64,000 nucleotides of DNA from Hydrogenophaga sp. (GCA_018333605.1 JAGXSV010000050.1:61739-125738), one strand, 5' to 3'. Positions 16,805-26,615 are shown, counted from the stretch's first letter. Notes: generated by a model from the sequence alone, not told the origin. Numbers and translations are program-made.

Positions 16805-17901
16805 TCAGCGCGCAAGCCGCGTTTTCGCCGTCCTACGCCCGCGCCCGGGTTCAATTTCTGGAGAGTGCCGCCGCCGCCGGCATGGTCATCACCAGCCACA
16901 ACCACCCGCTGCCCGGCCGGGACGGCGAGACCCTGGCCATGGACGTGGCGCTGGACGGCGCACCCGACGCCGAGCGTCTGCTCATCGTCAGCAGCGCCTG
17001 CCACGGGGCTGAAGGCTATTGCGGTTCTGGCGTGCAGGTGTTTGCCGCCCACGACGCCGAATGGCGCGCGCACGCCCGCGCTGCCGGGGTGGCGGTGTTG
17101 TATATCCATGCACTCAACCCGCATGGTTTTTCATTTGTGCGCCGGGTCACCCACGAAAACGTGGACCTCAACCGCAACTTCCAGGACTTCAGCCAGCCCC
17201 TGCCGCAGAACCCGGCCTATGCCGAGCTGCACGCCCTGCTGTTGCCCAGCGACTGGCCGCCGCAGCCCGACAACCAGGCCGCCCTTGCCGCCTATGTGGC
17301 CACCCACGGCCTGTCGCGTTACCAGGCGGCGGTGTCGCAAGGGCAGCACGCGTTTGCCGACGGCCTGTTTTTTGGCGGCACAGCGCCCACCTGGAGCAAC
17401 CTGACCCTGCGCCAGGTGTTGCGCAGCCAGGCGCAAAAGGCCCGCCGACTGGCCTGGATCGACCTGCACACCGGACTGGGCCCGAGCGGTGTGGGTGAGC
17501 GCATCTGTGCGTGCCGCGACGACCCCGCCGCGCTGGCTCGGGCCCGCCGCTGGTGGGACGGCAACGGCCAGACACCGGTGACCTCGATCTACGACGGCAG
17601 TTCCACATCGGCCCGTCTCACCGGGTTGATGTGGGGAGCGGCCTACGAGGAGTGCCCTCAGGCCGAATACACCGGCATGGCGCTGGAGTACGGAACCTTG
17701 CCGATTGAAGCGGTGATCGATGCGCTGCGTGCAGACCACTGGCTGCATCTGCATCCCGAGGCTCCGCTGGCGCTGCGCGGGGCGATCAAACAGCAGATGC
17801 TGGACACGTTTTACGTGGACACCGATGTCTGGCGGGCCCAGGTCGTGGTGCAGGCGCGGCAGGCACTGTTTCAGGCCGTGGATGGGTTGATGGCAGCCTG
17901 A
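16801..17901 (+). CDS. DUF2817 (M14-like) zinc hydrolase
   Basis: 366 residues. The layout is that of DUF2817 proteins, which share the zinc carboxypeptidase/succinylglutamate-desuccinylase fold: SACHGAEGYCGSGVQ gives a His-x2-Glu pair, ENVDLNRNFQDF an Asn-Arg pair, and WIDLHTGLG the third ligand His. It overlaps the upstream M20 gene by 4 bp, which suggests that the two hydrolases act on related amide substrates. No signal peptide is seen. Confidence 0.85.
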   Translation: MISAQAAFSPSYARARVQFLESAAAAGMVITSHNHPLPGRDGETLAMDVALDGAPDAERLLIVSSACHGAEGYCGSGVQVFAAHDAEWRAHARAAGVAVLYIHALNPHGFSFVRRVTHENVDLNRNFQDFSQPLPQNPAYAELHALLLPSDWPPQPDNQAALAAYVATHGLSRYQAAVSQGQHAFADGLFFGGTAPTWSNLTLRQVLRSQAQKARRLAWIDLHTGLGPSGVGERICACRDDPAALARARRWWDGNGQTPVTSIYDGSSTSARLTGLMWGAAYEECPQAEYTGMALEYGTLPIEAVIDALRADHWLHLHPEAPLALRGAIKQQMLDTFYVDTDVWRAQVVVQARQALFQAVDGLMAA

Positions 17902-17923
17902 AAAAATCCTGAGCCAGCTCAGG
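17901..17923 (-). terminator. Terminator at the end of the patatin-TetR-TPR operon
   Basis: CCTGAGC (17908-17914) and GCTCAGG (17917-17923) form a tight hairpin. On the minus strand it is followed by a run of six T (A at 17901-17906). It overlaps the stop codon of the minus-strand gene. Confidence 0.65.
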
Positions 17924-18692
17924 TTTGCAGCGCCAGGCGAGTGGCATCCACATACAGCCGTTCCAAGGCATCCATGGGCTCAAAGGCGCTGACGCGTTCC
18001 TGCAAGCTCAGGGCGAGGGCCTCAGCGCTGCTGCCCTCCAGCATCAGCAGCCCGTTGGCGTATTCACCCAGTGTGATCGGTGATTCAGGATTGAGCGCCA
18101 GCGCCTGCTGGTACAGCGCCAGCCCGATGTCCTTGCTGGCGCCGTAGGTCATGCCGCCAATCAGGCTGCCTACTTTGTCGATCACCTCGGCGTGGAAATT
18201 GGCCAAGGCTAGGTGCGCATCGGCGTGGTGCGGCACCAGGCGCAGGGTGGTTTCGAGGGCGGTTTTGACACGCGCACCCAAACCCTGCGTGAGGGCTCTG
18301 GCGACGCTGATGCCTTGGCAGTAGCGGCCCAGGGCGTAGGCCTGCCCATACCAGGCACTGGCCTGTTCGGGGGCCTGTTGTTGCTGGGTCTCGGCCCGGC
18401 TGGCAGCGGTCTTCAGCAGCGACAGGCGCACATCTTCCCGCGGCTCCAGGTAAGTGGCGTAGACGCAGGTGGCCTTGTTGGCCACGGTGGCGCCCGCTTC
18501 ACCCAGGGCCAGGCCAGCGGCTGCGGCCTGCTGAAAGGCACCGTTGTGGAACAACACCCAGGCTTGCAGCACATCCGGGTTGGACGGCAAGGGTTCTGCG
18601 TCGCCACGGTGCAGGCGTGCCCAGTGGGTACGCAGGCGCGCGGCGTCGAACGTGTAGGCTCCCAGATGGGGAAAAGGGGTCCAGGGGGTCAT
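17919..18692 (-). CDS. Uncharacterised helical (TPR-like) protein
   Basis: 257 residues, no signal peptide and no transmembrane segment. The chain is Ala/Leu-rich and helical. Blocks such as ALETTLRLVPHHADAHLALANFHAE and IGLALYQQALALNPESPITLGEYANG have tetratricopeptide spacing, so it is probably a protein-interaction scaffold. It lies 20 bp after the TetR gene in a minus-strand set that begins with a patatin. I do not recognise a specific family. Confidence 0.75.
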   Translation of the reverse strand: MTPWTPFPHLGAYTFDAARLRTHWARLHRGDAEPLPSNPDVLQAWVLFHNGAFQQAAAAGLALGEAGATVANKATCVYATYLEPREDVRLSLLKTAASRAETQQQQAPEQASAWYGQAYALGRYCQGISVARALTQGLGARVKTALETTLRLVPHHADAHLALANFHAEVIDKVGSLIGGMTYGASKDIGLALYQQALALNPESPITLGEYANGLLMLEGSSAEALALSLQERVSAFEPMDALERLYVDATRLALQT

Positions 18693-18712
18693 GGTTTGCG
18701 GCGTGGCCCGGC

Positions 18713-19372
18713 TCAGGTTGGAGGGGAGTAGGCCCCGGTGAGCTGCAGCAGATGCTGGCGCTGACCGGCTTCAAGGTAAGGTGCCAGCAGGTTGAGCACA
18801 TGGTGTGCGCCGCGCATGAGGGCCTGCTGCGCATTGTCGGGCTCCAGTGCATGGCGCGGGTCGCGGACGTACTCAAAGCTCAGCCAGTAGGTCAGCACCA
18901 CCACCATGCACTGGGCCGTGGGCTCGACCTCGCGGGCCTCGATGTTGACCGCGCCGCTGCGGCTCATGCCGGCCAGCAGGGTGCGTATGGCGCGCGACTT
19001 GTTTTTCAGCACCGCCTGAAAGTGTGTCTCCAGCATGCGGTTTTTGGACAGCAGGTCGTTCAGGTCGCGGTACAGGAAGCGGTAGGCCCAGATCGTTTCG
19101 AACAGCGAGTGCATGAAAAACCAGGCATCTTCCACGTTGCGCACACCATCGCTGGCATTGAGCAGCTCGCTCAGCGAGCGCTCGTAGCGTTCAAACAGCG
19201 AATTGATGAGCTCGTCTTTGGCGGGGTAGTGGTAGTACAGGTTGCCGGGGCTGATCCCGAGTTCGGCCGAGATGAGCGTGGTCGACACATTGGGCTCACC
19301 AAACCGGTTGAACAGTTCGAGGGTGACCTCCAGGATGCGCTCAGCGGTGCGGCGAGGGGCTTTTTTCACCAT
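18713..19372 (-). CDS. TetR-family regulator
   Basis: 219 residues from ATG 19372, which has GAGAG upstream. The helix-turn-helix is at about 20-48 (VSTTLISAELGISPGNLYYHYPAKDEL). The rest is a helical ligand domain with an aromatic-rich stretch (WFFMHSLFETIWAYRFLYRDL). It is 13 bp downstream of the patatin gene and 20 bp upstream of the TPR gene. The likely target is its own operon or the nearby lipid-storage genes; the ligand is unknown. Confidence 0.88.
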   Translation of the reverse strand: MVKKAPRRTAERILEVTLELFNRFGEPNVSTTLISAELGISPGNLYYHYPAKDELINSLFERYERSLSELLNASDGVRNVEDAWFFMHSLFETIWAYRFLYRDLNDLLSKNRMLETHFQAVLKNKSRAIRTLLAGMSRSGAVNIEAREVEPTAQCMVVVLTYWLSFEYVRDPRHALEPDNAQQALMRGAHHVLNLLAPYLEAGQRQHLLQLTGAYSPPT

Positions 19373-19385
19373 CTTGTGTGTTCTC

Positions 19386-20684
19386 TCACGGAATGCGCCT
19401 GGGTTGGCGTGGCGATGCAGCGGCCAGCCCGAGCCGGTCTTGAAGGGCATCCAGGGTGGCGTGCAGCCGCCGGGTGGCCAAAGCGCCGGCATGCCGCGAA
19501 TAGGCGTGGGCGCTGCGGCGGGCGGGCGCCAGCAGATGCCGTGTGGGGTCGGTCAGCACGGCGGTGTCGATCTGCACGCCGTGGCGCGCCAGCCGAGGCG
19601 CCAGTTCAGACTGGCGATCACGCAGCATCTGGCGGGTTTGCTGGTAGGCGTGTTCGGCCATTTCGCGGCGCTGCCGGTAGCTGAACGTGTTGGCAAAAAA
19701 CAGCTCGGCGTCACGCTGGTCGGGTTCGATCAGCACAATATCGCTGTCGGGGTAGGCGCGTTCGTAGTGCTTCATTCCCAGCGCCAGCCGCGAATGAATC
19801 ATGGAGCGGAAGGTCTGGCTCATCACCGCCGGAAAGCCGCCTTCCACCAGCGACGGAATGCGTTTGGCGCTGCGCGGATTTTCGCTGGCGTGGAACGGCA
19901 CCAACGGGTTCAGGCACAGCAGCAAGCCAACACCTTCGTCCAGCGCCACAGTGGCGTGCAAGGTCTTCTTCAGGGCGCCATCCACATAGTGTTTGCCTTC
20001 AATTTCCACCGGCGGGAACAGGCCGGGAAGGGCGGCGCTGGCCTGAATGGCGCGCGAAATGGGCACGTGGTCCCAGCCTGCGCGGCCAAACGGGGCCGCG
20101 TTGCCGGTGTCGAGCTGCGTCGCCACCAGCGTCAGGCGCGCGCGCAACTGGCGAAAGTCGTTGCTGCGGCCCTCGCGACTGAACAGGCCCTCGATATGCC
20201 GGTGGATGCCCTCGTTGTCCAGCAAGCCCGTGGGCAAGGCTGCACCGAGCCGTTCAAACGCGTTGGTCAGCGGCTTGCCCTGCACACCCCAGGCCCACAG
20301 GGCGCTGCCGAGCAAGCCCGGCAAGCGCTGCAGGCGGTGACCGAACTCGGACCAGGCCGGCTTGAGCAACCACGAAGGATCAAAGTTTTCCTCGTTGGGC
20401 AGGTCTTCAATGAAAACCTCGCAGAGTTGGCGCGGCGTCATGCCGTTGGCCAGGCCCGCCACAATGAAGCCCCCGGCTGAAACGCCCACGTAGTGGTCGC
20501 AGGCGTTGAAGTCCAGGCCTTGCAGGCAATCGTCCAGGGCGCACAGCGCGCCTATTTCGTAGATGGCACCCAAGGGCCCGCCACCGGCCAGGGCCAGGGC
20601 GATGCGAGGGCGTGCAGGCCGTGCGTTGCGTGGGCGTACGGCCGGCGCGGGTGAGCGGGCAGAGGCTTTGCGGGGTGACATCAT
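19386..20684 (-). CDS. Patatin-like phospholipase
   Basis: 432 residues. The oxyanion loop LAGGGPLGAIYEIG (32-45), nucleophile elbow GVSAGG (Ser69) and the catalytic Asp in YVDGALKKT make the Ser-Asp dyad of patatins. A basic, Pro/Ala-rich N-terminal 25 residues precede the domain. No secretion signal is seen, so a cytoplasmic lipase or PHA/lipid-body role fits, given the phasin gene upstream. Two adjacent ATGs (20684 and 20681) are possible starts. It heads a three-gene unit with TetR and TPR genes. Confidence 0.88.
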   Translation of the reverse strand: MMSPRKASARSPAPAVRPRNARPARPRIALALAGGGPLGAIYEIGALCALDDCLQGLDFNACDHYVGVSAGGFIVAGLANGMTPRQLCEVFIEDLPNEENFDPSWLLKPAWSEFGHRLQRLPGLLGSALWAWGVQGKPLTNAFERLGAALPTGLLDNEGIHRHIEGLFSREGRSNDFRQLRARLTLVATQLDTGNAAPFGRAGWDHVPISRAIQASAALPGLFPPVEIEGKHYVDGALKKTLHATVALDEGVGLLLCLNPLVPFHASENPRSAKRIPSLVEGGFPAVMSQTFRSMIHSRLALGMKHYERAYPDSDIVLIEPDQRDAELFFANTFSYRQRREMAEHAYQQTRQMLRDRQSELAPRLARHGVQIDTAVLTDPTRHLLAPARRSAHAYSRHAGALATRRLHATLDALQDRLGLAAASPRQPRRIP

Positions 20685-20747
20685 GCGTTCGAGTGTAGAC
20701 CGCCGGTGCAGGCGAAAGTGTTGCAGTGCAGCATGGCGAGCAGGCGC

Positions 20748-20770
20748 AAAAAAGGGGCGTCAAGCGCCCC
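20748..20770 (-). terminator. Terminator after the phasin gene
   Basis: On the minus strand GGGGCG-loop-CGCCCC (20754-20759 with 20765-20770) is followed by six T (A at 20748-20753). It separates the phasin gene from the patatin operon. Confidence 0.88.
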
Positions 20771-20804
20771 TGTTCATGACCTGCGGCGAACCGCCAGCGC
20801 CCGC

Positions 20805-21479
20805 TCAGGCGGCGGCTTCCACCTTGGGTGCAACCGCCTTGCCCGGCGCAGTCTTGGTCGCAGTTTTCCTGGAAACTGTTTTGGCGGGTGCTTTCACGGC
20901 CGCCGTGACCGGTGCTTTCACGGCCGCCGTGACCGGTGCTTTCACGGCTGCCTTGGCCGGTGCTTTCGCAGGGGATTTGGCAGCGGCCTTGCGTGCGGCG
21001 GGTGGGGGCGTCACTTTGGCGCGCGCTTTGGCAGCCGTTTTGACCGGGGCTTCACCGCTCAGGCGGTGCACGGCCTGACTCAGGGTGTCAATGCGCTCCA
21101 TCAGCGACTCAATGTCGCGCGCCGAAGGCACGCCCAGTTTGTTCAGTGCCTTGGCTACACGGTCTTCAAAAATGTTCTCCAGCTTGTCCCATTGACCCGC
21201 GGCCTTGGACGAAATGTCGGTGGCCATGCTGCTCATCCGGTTGGTGGCTTCTGAAATGCGTTCTTCGGCCACCGCCTGCGTCTTGCGCTGGATCGACAGT
21301 CCCTCTTTCACCAGCGATTCAAAAGCCTTGCCACCTTCTTCCTGGGCCTTGGAAAAAGCGCCCAACCCAGCCAGCCAGATTTGCTGTGCCGAATCCTTGA
21401 TAGCACCGGACAGCGGCGAATTGAAAGTGGCTGCGGTGGCCTTTTTGCCAGTGCTTGGTTTTTGAATTTTCTTAACCAT
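20805..21479 (-). CDS. Phasin-family granule protein with a histone-like Lys/Ala/Pro tail
   Basis: 224 residues. Residues 1-140 match the polyhydroxyalkanoate granule-associated phasin family (IWLAGLGAFSKAQEEGGKAFESLV, then a long amphipathic helix and a short coiled coil SLMERIDTLSQAV). Residues about 150-224 are repeats of KAPVTAAV/KAPAKAAV, like histone H1 or PhaF/PhaM tails that bind nucleoid DNA. It may therefore tether storage granules to DNA. GGAG precedes the ATG at 21479. It is divergent from the fatty acyl-CoA reductase gene and has its own terminator. Confidence 0.88.
   Translation of the reverse strand: MVKKIQKPSTGKKATAATFNSPLSGAIKDSAQQIWLAGLGAFSKAQEEGGKAFESLVKEGLSIQRKTQAVAEERISEATNRMSSMATDISSKAAGQWDKLENIFEDRVAKALNKLGVPSARDIESLMERIDTLSQAVHRLSGEAPVKTAAKARAKVTPPPAARKAAAKSPAKAPAKAAVKAPVTAAVKAPVTAAVKAPAKTVSRKTATKTAPGKAVAPKVEAAA
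20887..20958 (-). repeat. 24-bp tandem repeat inside the phasin tail
   Basis: Two identical 24-bp units (20887-20910 and 20911-20934) and a third with a few changes (20935-20958) encode the KAPVTAAV repeats; a partial fourth unit follows. Exact identity of the first two points to recent duplication. Confidence 0.9.
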
Positions 21480-21770
21480 GGGGAACTCCGTGGGGTGCTG
21501 TGGATGGAAGGGTGATGAGCGGTTTGCCCATCGCATGAAAGCAATGTAATTCGCCAGGGCCAGGCCTGTGTAGGGGCGCGTAACTAAAGCTGTCGTGGTG
21601 TTCCGGATTCCTGGCCTGGCGCGATCGGTCCACGCGCTTTCGGTGGCCGGGCCGGCTGAGCACGGGTTATTGCGGAATCGTTGCACGGTGTTCATGGTCA
21701 AGAATGACGGATTGAACCTTTGCCCATCCGCTGCGCACTGCACGCCATACAACCGCCACCAGGAGCTTTT

Positions 21771-23756
21771 ATGCACTATTTCGTGACCGGAGCCACCGGT
21801 TTCATTGGCAAGCGCCTCGTCAAAAAACTGCTGGAGCGCAAGGGCTCGGTGGTGCACTTCCTGATCCGCCAGGCGAGTGAAGGCAAGGTGCCTGCGTTGC
21901 TGGAGTACTGGGGTGTGAGCGCGGCGCGCGCCGTACCGGTGTACGGTGACTTGACGAGCAAAAAGCTGGGTGTGAGCGCCGACGGGGTGAAGGCCCTCAA
22001 AGGCCAGGTGGATCACTTCTATCACCTGGCTGCGGTGTACGACCTGGAGGCGGACGCCGAGAGCCAGATCGCAGTGAACATTGACGGCACGCGCAACACG
22101 GTGGAGTTGGCCAAGGCCATCGGCGCGAAGCACTTCCACCATGTGTCTTCGATTGCCGCTGCCGGCCTTTATGAAGGGGTGTTCCGCGAGGACATGTTCG
22201 ACGAGGCCGAGAACATCGACCACCCGTATTTCATGACCAAGCACGAGAGCGAAAAGATCGTGCGCAATGAATGCAAGCTGCCATGGAGCGTCTACCGCCC
22301 GGCGCTGGTGGTGGGCGACAGCCAGACCGGCGAGATGGACAAGATCGACGGGCCTTACTACTTCTTCAAGCTGATCCAGCGCATGCGCCAGATCTTGCCG
22401 CCCTGGATGCCCAGCGTGGGCCTGGAAGGTGGGCGCATCAACATCGTGCCGGTGGACTTCGTGGTCAAGGCGCTCGACCACATCAGCCACCACCACCGCG
22501 CCAGCGGCAAGTGCTTTCACTTGGTGGACCCCATGGGCTACCGCGTGGGCGACGTGCTCGACATTTTGAGCAAGGCCGCGCACGCGCCCAAGATGAACCT
22601 GTTCATCAACGCGGCGCTCATGGGCTTCATTCCCAAAAGCGTGAAGAAGGGCCTGATGGCGCTGGCACCGGTGCGCCGTGTCTACCGCGCCATCATGCAA
22701 GACCTCGGGCTGCCCGAGGACATGATGAATTTCGTCAACTACCCGACGCGCTTCGACTGCCGCGAAACGCTGGCCGCGCTCAAGGGCAGCGGCATTGCAT
22801 GTCCCAACCTCAAGGACTACGCCTGGCGGCTGTGGGACTACTGGGAACGCCACCTCGACCCCGACCTGCATATCGACCGCAGCCTCAAGGGCACTGTGGC
22901 GGGCAAGGTGGTGCTGGTCACCGGCGGCAGCTCGGGTATCGGCCTGGCGGCCGCGCACAAGTTTGCCGAGGCGGGTGCCGTCACCATCATTTGCGGGCGC
23001 GACCAGGACAAGCTTGACGAAGCCTGCAAAGCAGCCCAGAACAAGGGCTACACCTTCACCGCCTACGCCGCCGACATTGCCGACATGGCCGACTGCGACC
23101 GTTTTGTGCAAACGCTGCTGGCCAACCACGGCAGCGTCGATTTCCTGATCAACAACGCCGGGCGCTCCATCCGCCGCGCCATTGAAGGCAGTTACGACCG
23201 CTTCCACGATTTCGAGCGCACCATGCAGCTCAACTACTTTGGCTGCCTGCGCGTGACGATGGGCCTGCTGCCGGGCATGGTGGCCAAGAAGAAAGGCCAC
23301 GTGGTCAATATCAGCTCCATCGGCGTGCTGACCAACGCCCCGCGTTTCAGCGCCTATGTGGCCAGCAAGGCCGCTCTGGACGCGTGGACGCGCTGCGCTT
23401 CCAGCGAGTTTGCCGATCAGGGCATTTCGTTCACCACCATCAACATGCCGCTGGTGCGCACACCCATGATCGCGCCGACGCAGATCTACAAGAACGTGCC
23501 CACGCTGGCGCCCGAAGAGGCGGCTGACATGATCGCCCAGGCCTGCATTTTCAAGCCGGTGCGCATTGCGACGCGGCTCGGCGTGACGGGCCAGGTGATG
23601 CACGCGATGGTGCCGCGCGTGGCGCAGATCGTGATGAACACCAGCTTTCGCATGTTCCCGGATTCATCGGCGGCAAAGGGGGAGAAGGGGGCCAAGCCGC
23701 AGCTGTCGCCTGAGGCGGTGGCCATGCAGCAGATGATGCGGGGGATTCACTTCTGA
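21771..23756 (+). CDS. Two-domain fatty acyl-CoA reductase (alcohol-forming)
   Basis: 661 residues, the same length as the Marinobacter enzyme Maqu_2220, which it recalls throughout. The N-terminal extended-SDR domain begins with NADP motif GATGFIG (7-13) and has [14 protein letters not shown] and [10 protein letters not shown] (YxxxK-type site). The C-terminal classical SDR domain has GGSSGIG (about 385-391), [11 protein letters not shown] and [13 protein letters not shown]. Such enzymes reduce fatty acyl-CoA through aldehyde to fatty alcohol with NADPH. The ATG has AGGAG upstream. Together with the WS/DGAT at 8596 it would complete a wax-ester route. Confidence 0.93.
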   Translation: MHYFVTGATGFIGKRLVKKLLERKGSVVHFLIRQASEGKVPALLEYWGVSAARAVPVYGDLTSKKLGVSADGVKALKGQVDHFYHLAAVYDLEADAESQIAVNIDGTRNTVELAKAIGAKHFHHVSSIAAAGLYEGVFREDMFDEAENIDHPYFMTKHESEKIVRNECKLPWSVYRPALVVGDSQTGEMDKIDGPYYFFKLIQRMRQILPPWMPSVGLEGGRINIVPVDFVVKALDHISHHHRASGKCFHLVDPMGYRVGDVLDILSKAAHAPKMNLFINAALMGFIPKSVKKGLMALAPVRRVYRAIMQDLGLPEDMMNFVNYPTRFDCRETLAALKGSGIACPNLKDYAWRLWDYWERHLDPDLHIDRSLKGTVAGKVVLVTGGSSGIGLAAAHKFAEAGAVTIICGRDQDKLDEACKAAQNKGYTFTAYAADIADMADCDRFVQTLLANHGSVDFLINNAGRSIRRAIEGSYDRFHDFERTMQLNYFGCLRVTMGLLPGMVAKKKGHVVNISSIGVLTNAPRFSAYVASKAALDAWTRCASSEFADQGISFTTINMPLVRTPMIAPTQIYKNVPTLAPEEAADMIAQACIFKPVRIATRLGVTGQVMHAMVPRVAQIVMNTSFRMFPDSSAAKGEKGAKPQLSPEAVAMQQMMRGIHF

Positions 23757-23889
23757 CCTCGTTGTTGTTGCGTTGTGGGCTTTTGGGACTCTTGTGGGCC
23801 GGGGCGAAACCCGGCTAGCCACAAGAGAAAAGACGCTCCGCCGGAGCCTACAATTTGCCAACCCAGCAGCCCCACCGGGAATCCGAAGC

Positions 23890-24795
23890 ATGACCACCCA
23901 CACCCCCGTCGACCTCTCCCACATCCAGCCCCGCGAAAAGGCCGAAATCCTGGCCCAGGCCTTGCCCTACATCCGCAAGTACCACGGCAAAACCATGGTC
24001 ATCAAGTACGGCGGCAACGCCATGACCGACCCGGCCCTGCAGCAGGACTTTGCCGAGGACGTGGTGCTGCTCAAGCTGGTGGGTATCAACCCGGTGGTGG
24101 TGCACGGCGGTGGCCCGCAGATTGAAACGCTGCTGCAGCGTCTGGGCAAGAAAGGCGAGTTCATCCAGGGCATGCGCGTGACCGACGCCGAGACCATGGA
24201 GGTGGTGGAGTGGGTGCTGGGCGGCGAGGTGCAGCAGGACATCGTGGGCCTGATCAACGCGGCTGGCGGCAAGGCGGTGGGGTTGACCGGGCGCGACGGC
24301 GCCATGATTCGCGCCCAAAAGCTGCGCCTGGCCGATCAACAAGACCCCAGCCGTGAGCACGACGTGGGCCAGGTGGGCGACATCGTCAGCATCGACCCCA
24401 GCGTGGTCAAGGCGCTGCAGGACGACCAGTTCATTCCTGTCGTCAGCCCGATCGGTTTTGGCGAGCATAACGAGAGCTACAACATCAACGCCGATGTGGT
24501 GGCGGCCAGGCTCGCCACCGTGTTGCAGGCTGAAAAGTTGCTCATGCTCACCAACATCCGCGGTGTGCTCGACAAGGAAGGCCAGTTGTTGACCGAGCTG
24601 ACGCCGCGCCGCATTGACGAGTTGTGCGAGGACGGCACCATCAGCGGCGGCATGATTCCCAAGATTGCCGGCGCGCTGGACGCGGCCAAGAGCGGTGTCA
24701 ATGCGGTGCACATCATCGACGGGCGCGTGCCCCACGCGCTGCTGCTGGAGGTGCTGGGCAACGAGCCCTTCGGCACCATGATCCGCTCGCACTGA
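23890..24795 (+). CDS. argB: Acetylglutamate kinase
   Basis: 301 residues. ArgB phosphorylates N-acetylglutamate in arginine synthesis. KYGGNAM near residue 40, [30 protein letters not shown] and ISGGMIPK are the family blocks for ATP and substrate binding. The ATG at 23890 was chosen over the longer frame because conserved sequence begins shortly after it. A SlmA-like gene follows, an arrangement seen in many betaproteobacteria. Confidence 0.96.
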   Translation: MTTHTPVDLSHIQPREKAEILAQALPYIRKYHGKTMVIKYGGNAMTDPALQQDFAEDVVLLKLVGINPVVVHGGGPQIETLLQRLGKKGEFIQGMRVTDAETMEVVEWVLGGEVQQDIVGLINAAGGKAVGLTGRDGAMIRAQKLRLADQQDPSREHDVGQVGDIVSIDPSVVKALQDDQFIPVVSPIGFGEHNESYNINADVVAARLATVLQAEKLLMLTNIRGVLDKEGQLLTELTPRRIDELCEDGTISGGMIPKIAGALDAAKSGVNAVHIIDGRVPHALLLEVLGNEPFGTMIRSH

Positions 24796-24930
24796 AGCCG
24801 CGCGTCTGCGGGGCATGGTTCACCTCAGGGGCTGAAAACCCCTGTGCGAGAATCAAAATGTAAGCAGGGGAAGACCAAAACCGGACGGGTGTTGCTGCCC
24901 GCCAGCCGAACACGAACAGACCGACTGCCC

Positions 24931-25623
24931 ATGACCTCCAACGCCCCAGTGCCCATGCCCACAGGCGACGCTGAGTTTGACGACGCGCACCGCAACGACG
25001 CGGCCGAACCCGCCGAAGGCGGGCCGGGGCGCAAGCGCCCCAAGCCTGGTGAGCGCCGGGTGCAGATTCTGCAAGCCCTGGCCGCCATGCTGGAGCAGCC
25101 GGGCGCCGAGCGGATCACCACGGCGGCGCTGGCCGCGCGGCTCGACGTGAGCGAGGCGGCCTTGTACCGCCACTTCGCCAGCAAGGCGCAAATGTTTGAA
25201 GGCTTGATCGAGTTCATCGAGCAATCGGTGTTTGGTCTGATCAACCAGTTGGGTGACCGCGAGCCCGACCCGCTGTTGCGTTCACGCCGCCTGGTCACGC
25301 TGCTGCTGCAGTTTGGTGAAAAGAACCCTGGCATGGCGCGTGTCATGGTGGGCGATGCGCTGGTGTTTGAAAACGAGCGCCTGCAGCAGCGCATGAACCT
25401 GTTTTTTGACAAGATTGAAGCCGCCCTGCGGCACAACCTGCGCGAGGCCGCGGTGCTGGTGGGCACCTCCACGCCCACCGTGGACGCGCAAGCGGACGCA
25501 TCGGTCATCACCGCGTTTTGCGCCGGCCGGTTGCAACGGTTTGCACGCAGCGGCTTCAAGCGCGTGCCCACCGAAAGCCTGGAGCACAGCCTGTGTTTGC
25601 TGCTGCCGGCGGGGCGGCTGTGA
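24931..25623 (+). CDS. slmA: SlmA-like nucleoid-occlusion factor (TetR fold)
   Basis: 230 residues from ATG 24931. After an acidic N-terminal stretch, GERRVQILQALAAMLEQPG opens a TetR domain with RLDVSEAALYRHFASKAQMFEGLIEFIE, very close to SlmA. SlmA binds chromosomal sites and blocks FtsZ assembly over the nucleoid. The place directly after argB supports the call. A bidirectional terminator lies downstream. Confidence 0.88.
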   Translation: MTSNAPVPMPTGDAEFDDAHRNDAAEPAEGGPGRKRPKPGERRVQILQALAAMLEQPGAERITTAALAARLDVSEAALYRHFASKAQMFEGLIEFIEQSVFGLINQLGDREPDPLLRSRRLVTLLLQFGEKNPGMARVMVGDALVFENERLQQRMNLFFDKIEAALRHNLREAAVLVGTSTPTVDAQADASVITAFCAGRLQRFARSGFKRVPTESLEHSLCLLLPAGRL

Positions 25624-25745
25624 ACGTCTGAGCGGCTGCGCACAGCCACCACCACCGGCCCGGATCGGTCAATGGGTTGCGGGTTAACCCTTGGTTGGCG
25701 CTTGTCCTGGCGGTTCTAGGGCCAGCGCTCTAGGCAAATCCAGAT

Positions 25746-25780
25746 AAAAAAAGCCCGGTGTTGCACCGCAGGGCTTTTTT
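25746..25780. terminator. Bidirectional terminator
   Basis: AAAAAAGCCC and GGGCTTTTTT flank an inner GGTG-TTG-CACC stem. T runs on both strands let it end slmA transcription and any leftward transcript. Confidence 0.9.
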
Positions 25781-25787
25781 GCGGTAA

Positions 25788-25809
25788 AAATAGCACGACC
25801 GTTCGATTT
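25788..25809. promoter_or_regulatory. Imperfect 22-bp dyad before a TetR gene, candidate operator
   Basis: The site has symmetric bases AAAT-G-ACG..CGT-C-ATTT (16 of 22 symmetric), about 54 bp upstream of the TetR gene at 25863. A CGTTCG half-site inside is typical of TetR operators. Autoregulation is inferred. Confidence 0.4.
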
Positions 25810-25862
25810 GTCGCACGGCTTGCTTTTTTCGCCACCCAACGCGGCCCTGCCGCCCCCACCGC

Positions 25863-26579
25863 ATGAGCGACCTTTTTCCCGCCCGCCGTTCGCACAGCAT
25901 CAGTGCTGTCAGCAAGCCGATGCAAAAGGGCCAGCAAACCAAGGCGGCCATCGTCGAGGCTGCGCTGGGCTTGGCCACGCAGATTGGTCTGGAGGGCTTG
26001 TCCATCGGTGCGCTGGCCGAGGTCATGCAGATGAGCAAGTCGGGTGTGTTTGCCCACTTTGGTTCGCGTGAAGAGTTGCAGATTTCGGTGGTGCGCGAGT
26101 ACCACACGCGTTTTGAAGAAGAGGTGTTTTACCCCGCCATGGCGGCGCCGCGCGGGTTGCCGCGCCTGCGGGCCCTGTTTGACAACTGGATGAAGCGCAC
26201 CTCGGTCGAGATCGACTCGGGCTGCATTTACATCAGTGGTGCGGTGGAGTTTGACGACCGGCCAGGCCCCGTGCGCGATGCGCTGGCCAGCTCGGTGAAC
26301 ACCTGGTTATCGGCGATGCGCCGCGCGGTGGAACTCGCTGTTGCCGAGGGCCATCTAAACCCTCACACGGACGCCGACCAAATGGCCTTTGAAATCCATG
26401 CCCTGATTTTGGCGCTCCACTATGAAGCCCGCTTCCTGCGCAGCCCCGACTCGTTGCGACGTGCCTTGAAAGCCTTCGAAGGCATCGTGGGACGATTCAG
26501 CTCACCCGCACCCGCACCCGCACCCGCCGCGGCCAGCCCGGCGCGCGTTTCTCGCACGCGAAAACCCCGCGTCGCCTGA
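25863..26579 (+). CDS. TetR-family regulator next to beta-oxidation genes
   Basis: 238 residues. The helix-turn-helix is LSIGALAEVMQMSKSGVFAHFGSREEL (about 45-72). The C-terminal domain (SGCIYISGAVEFDDRPGPVRDALASS) resembles TetR_C_33-type ligand domains. It ends in an Ala/Pro-rich basic tail. It stands 36 bp before an acyl-CoA dehydrogenase gene, so control of fatty-acid oxidation is likely. Neither 25863 nor an inner ATG at 25920 has a clear RBS. Confidence 0.88.
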   Translation: MSDLFPARRSHSISAVSKPMQKGQQTKAAIVEAALGLATQIGLEGLSIGALAEVMQMSKSGVFAHFGSREELQISVVREYHTRFEEEVFYPAMAAPRGLPRLRALFDNWMKRTSVEIDSGCIYISGAVEFDDRPGPVRDALASSVNTWLSAMRRAVELAVAEGHLNPHTDADQMAFEIHALILALHYEARFLRSPDSLRRALKAFEGIVGRFSSPAPAPAPAAASPARVSRTRKPRVA

Positions 26580-26615
26580 CCCTTTTTTCTCACAAACCCA
26601 TCTCAGGAGTTTTCC

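Noticed and set aside
20805..23603. A 932-codon open frame on the minus strand through the fatty acyl-CoA reductase gene
   Set aside because: Only its last 224 codons (the phasin from ATG 21479, with RBS) have family sequence. The rest is the antisense of a well-recognised reductase and is His/Val/Ala-rich as such shadows are in high-GC DNA.
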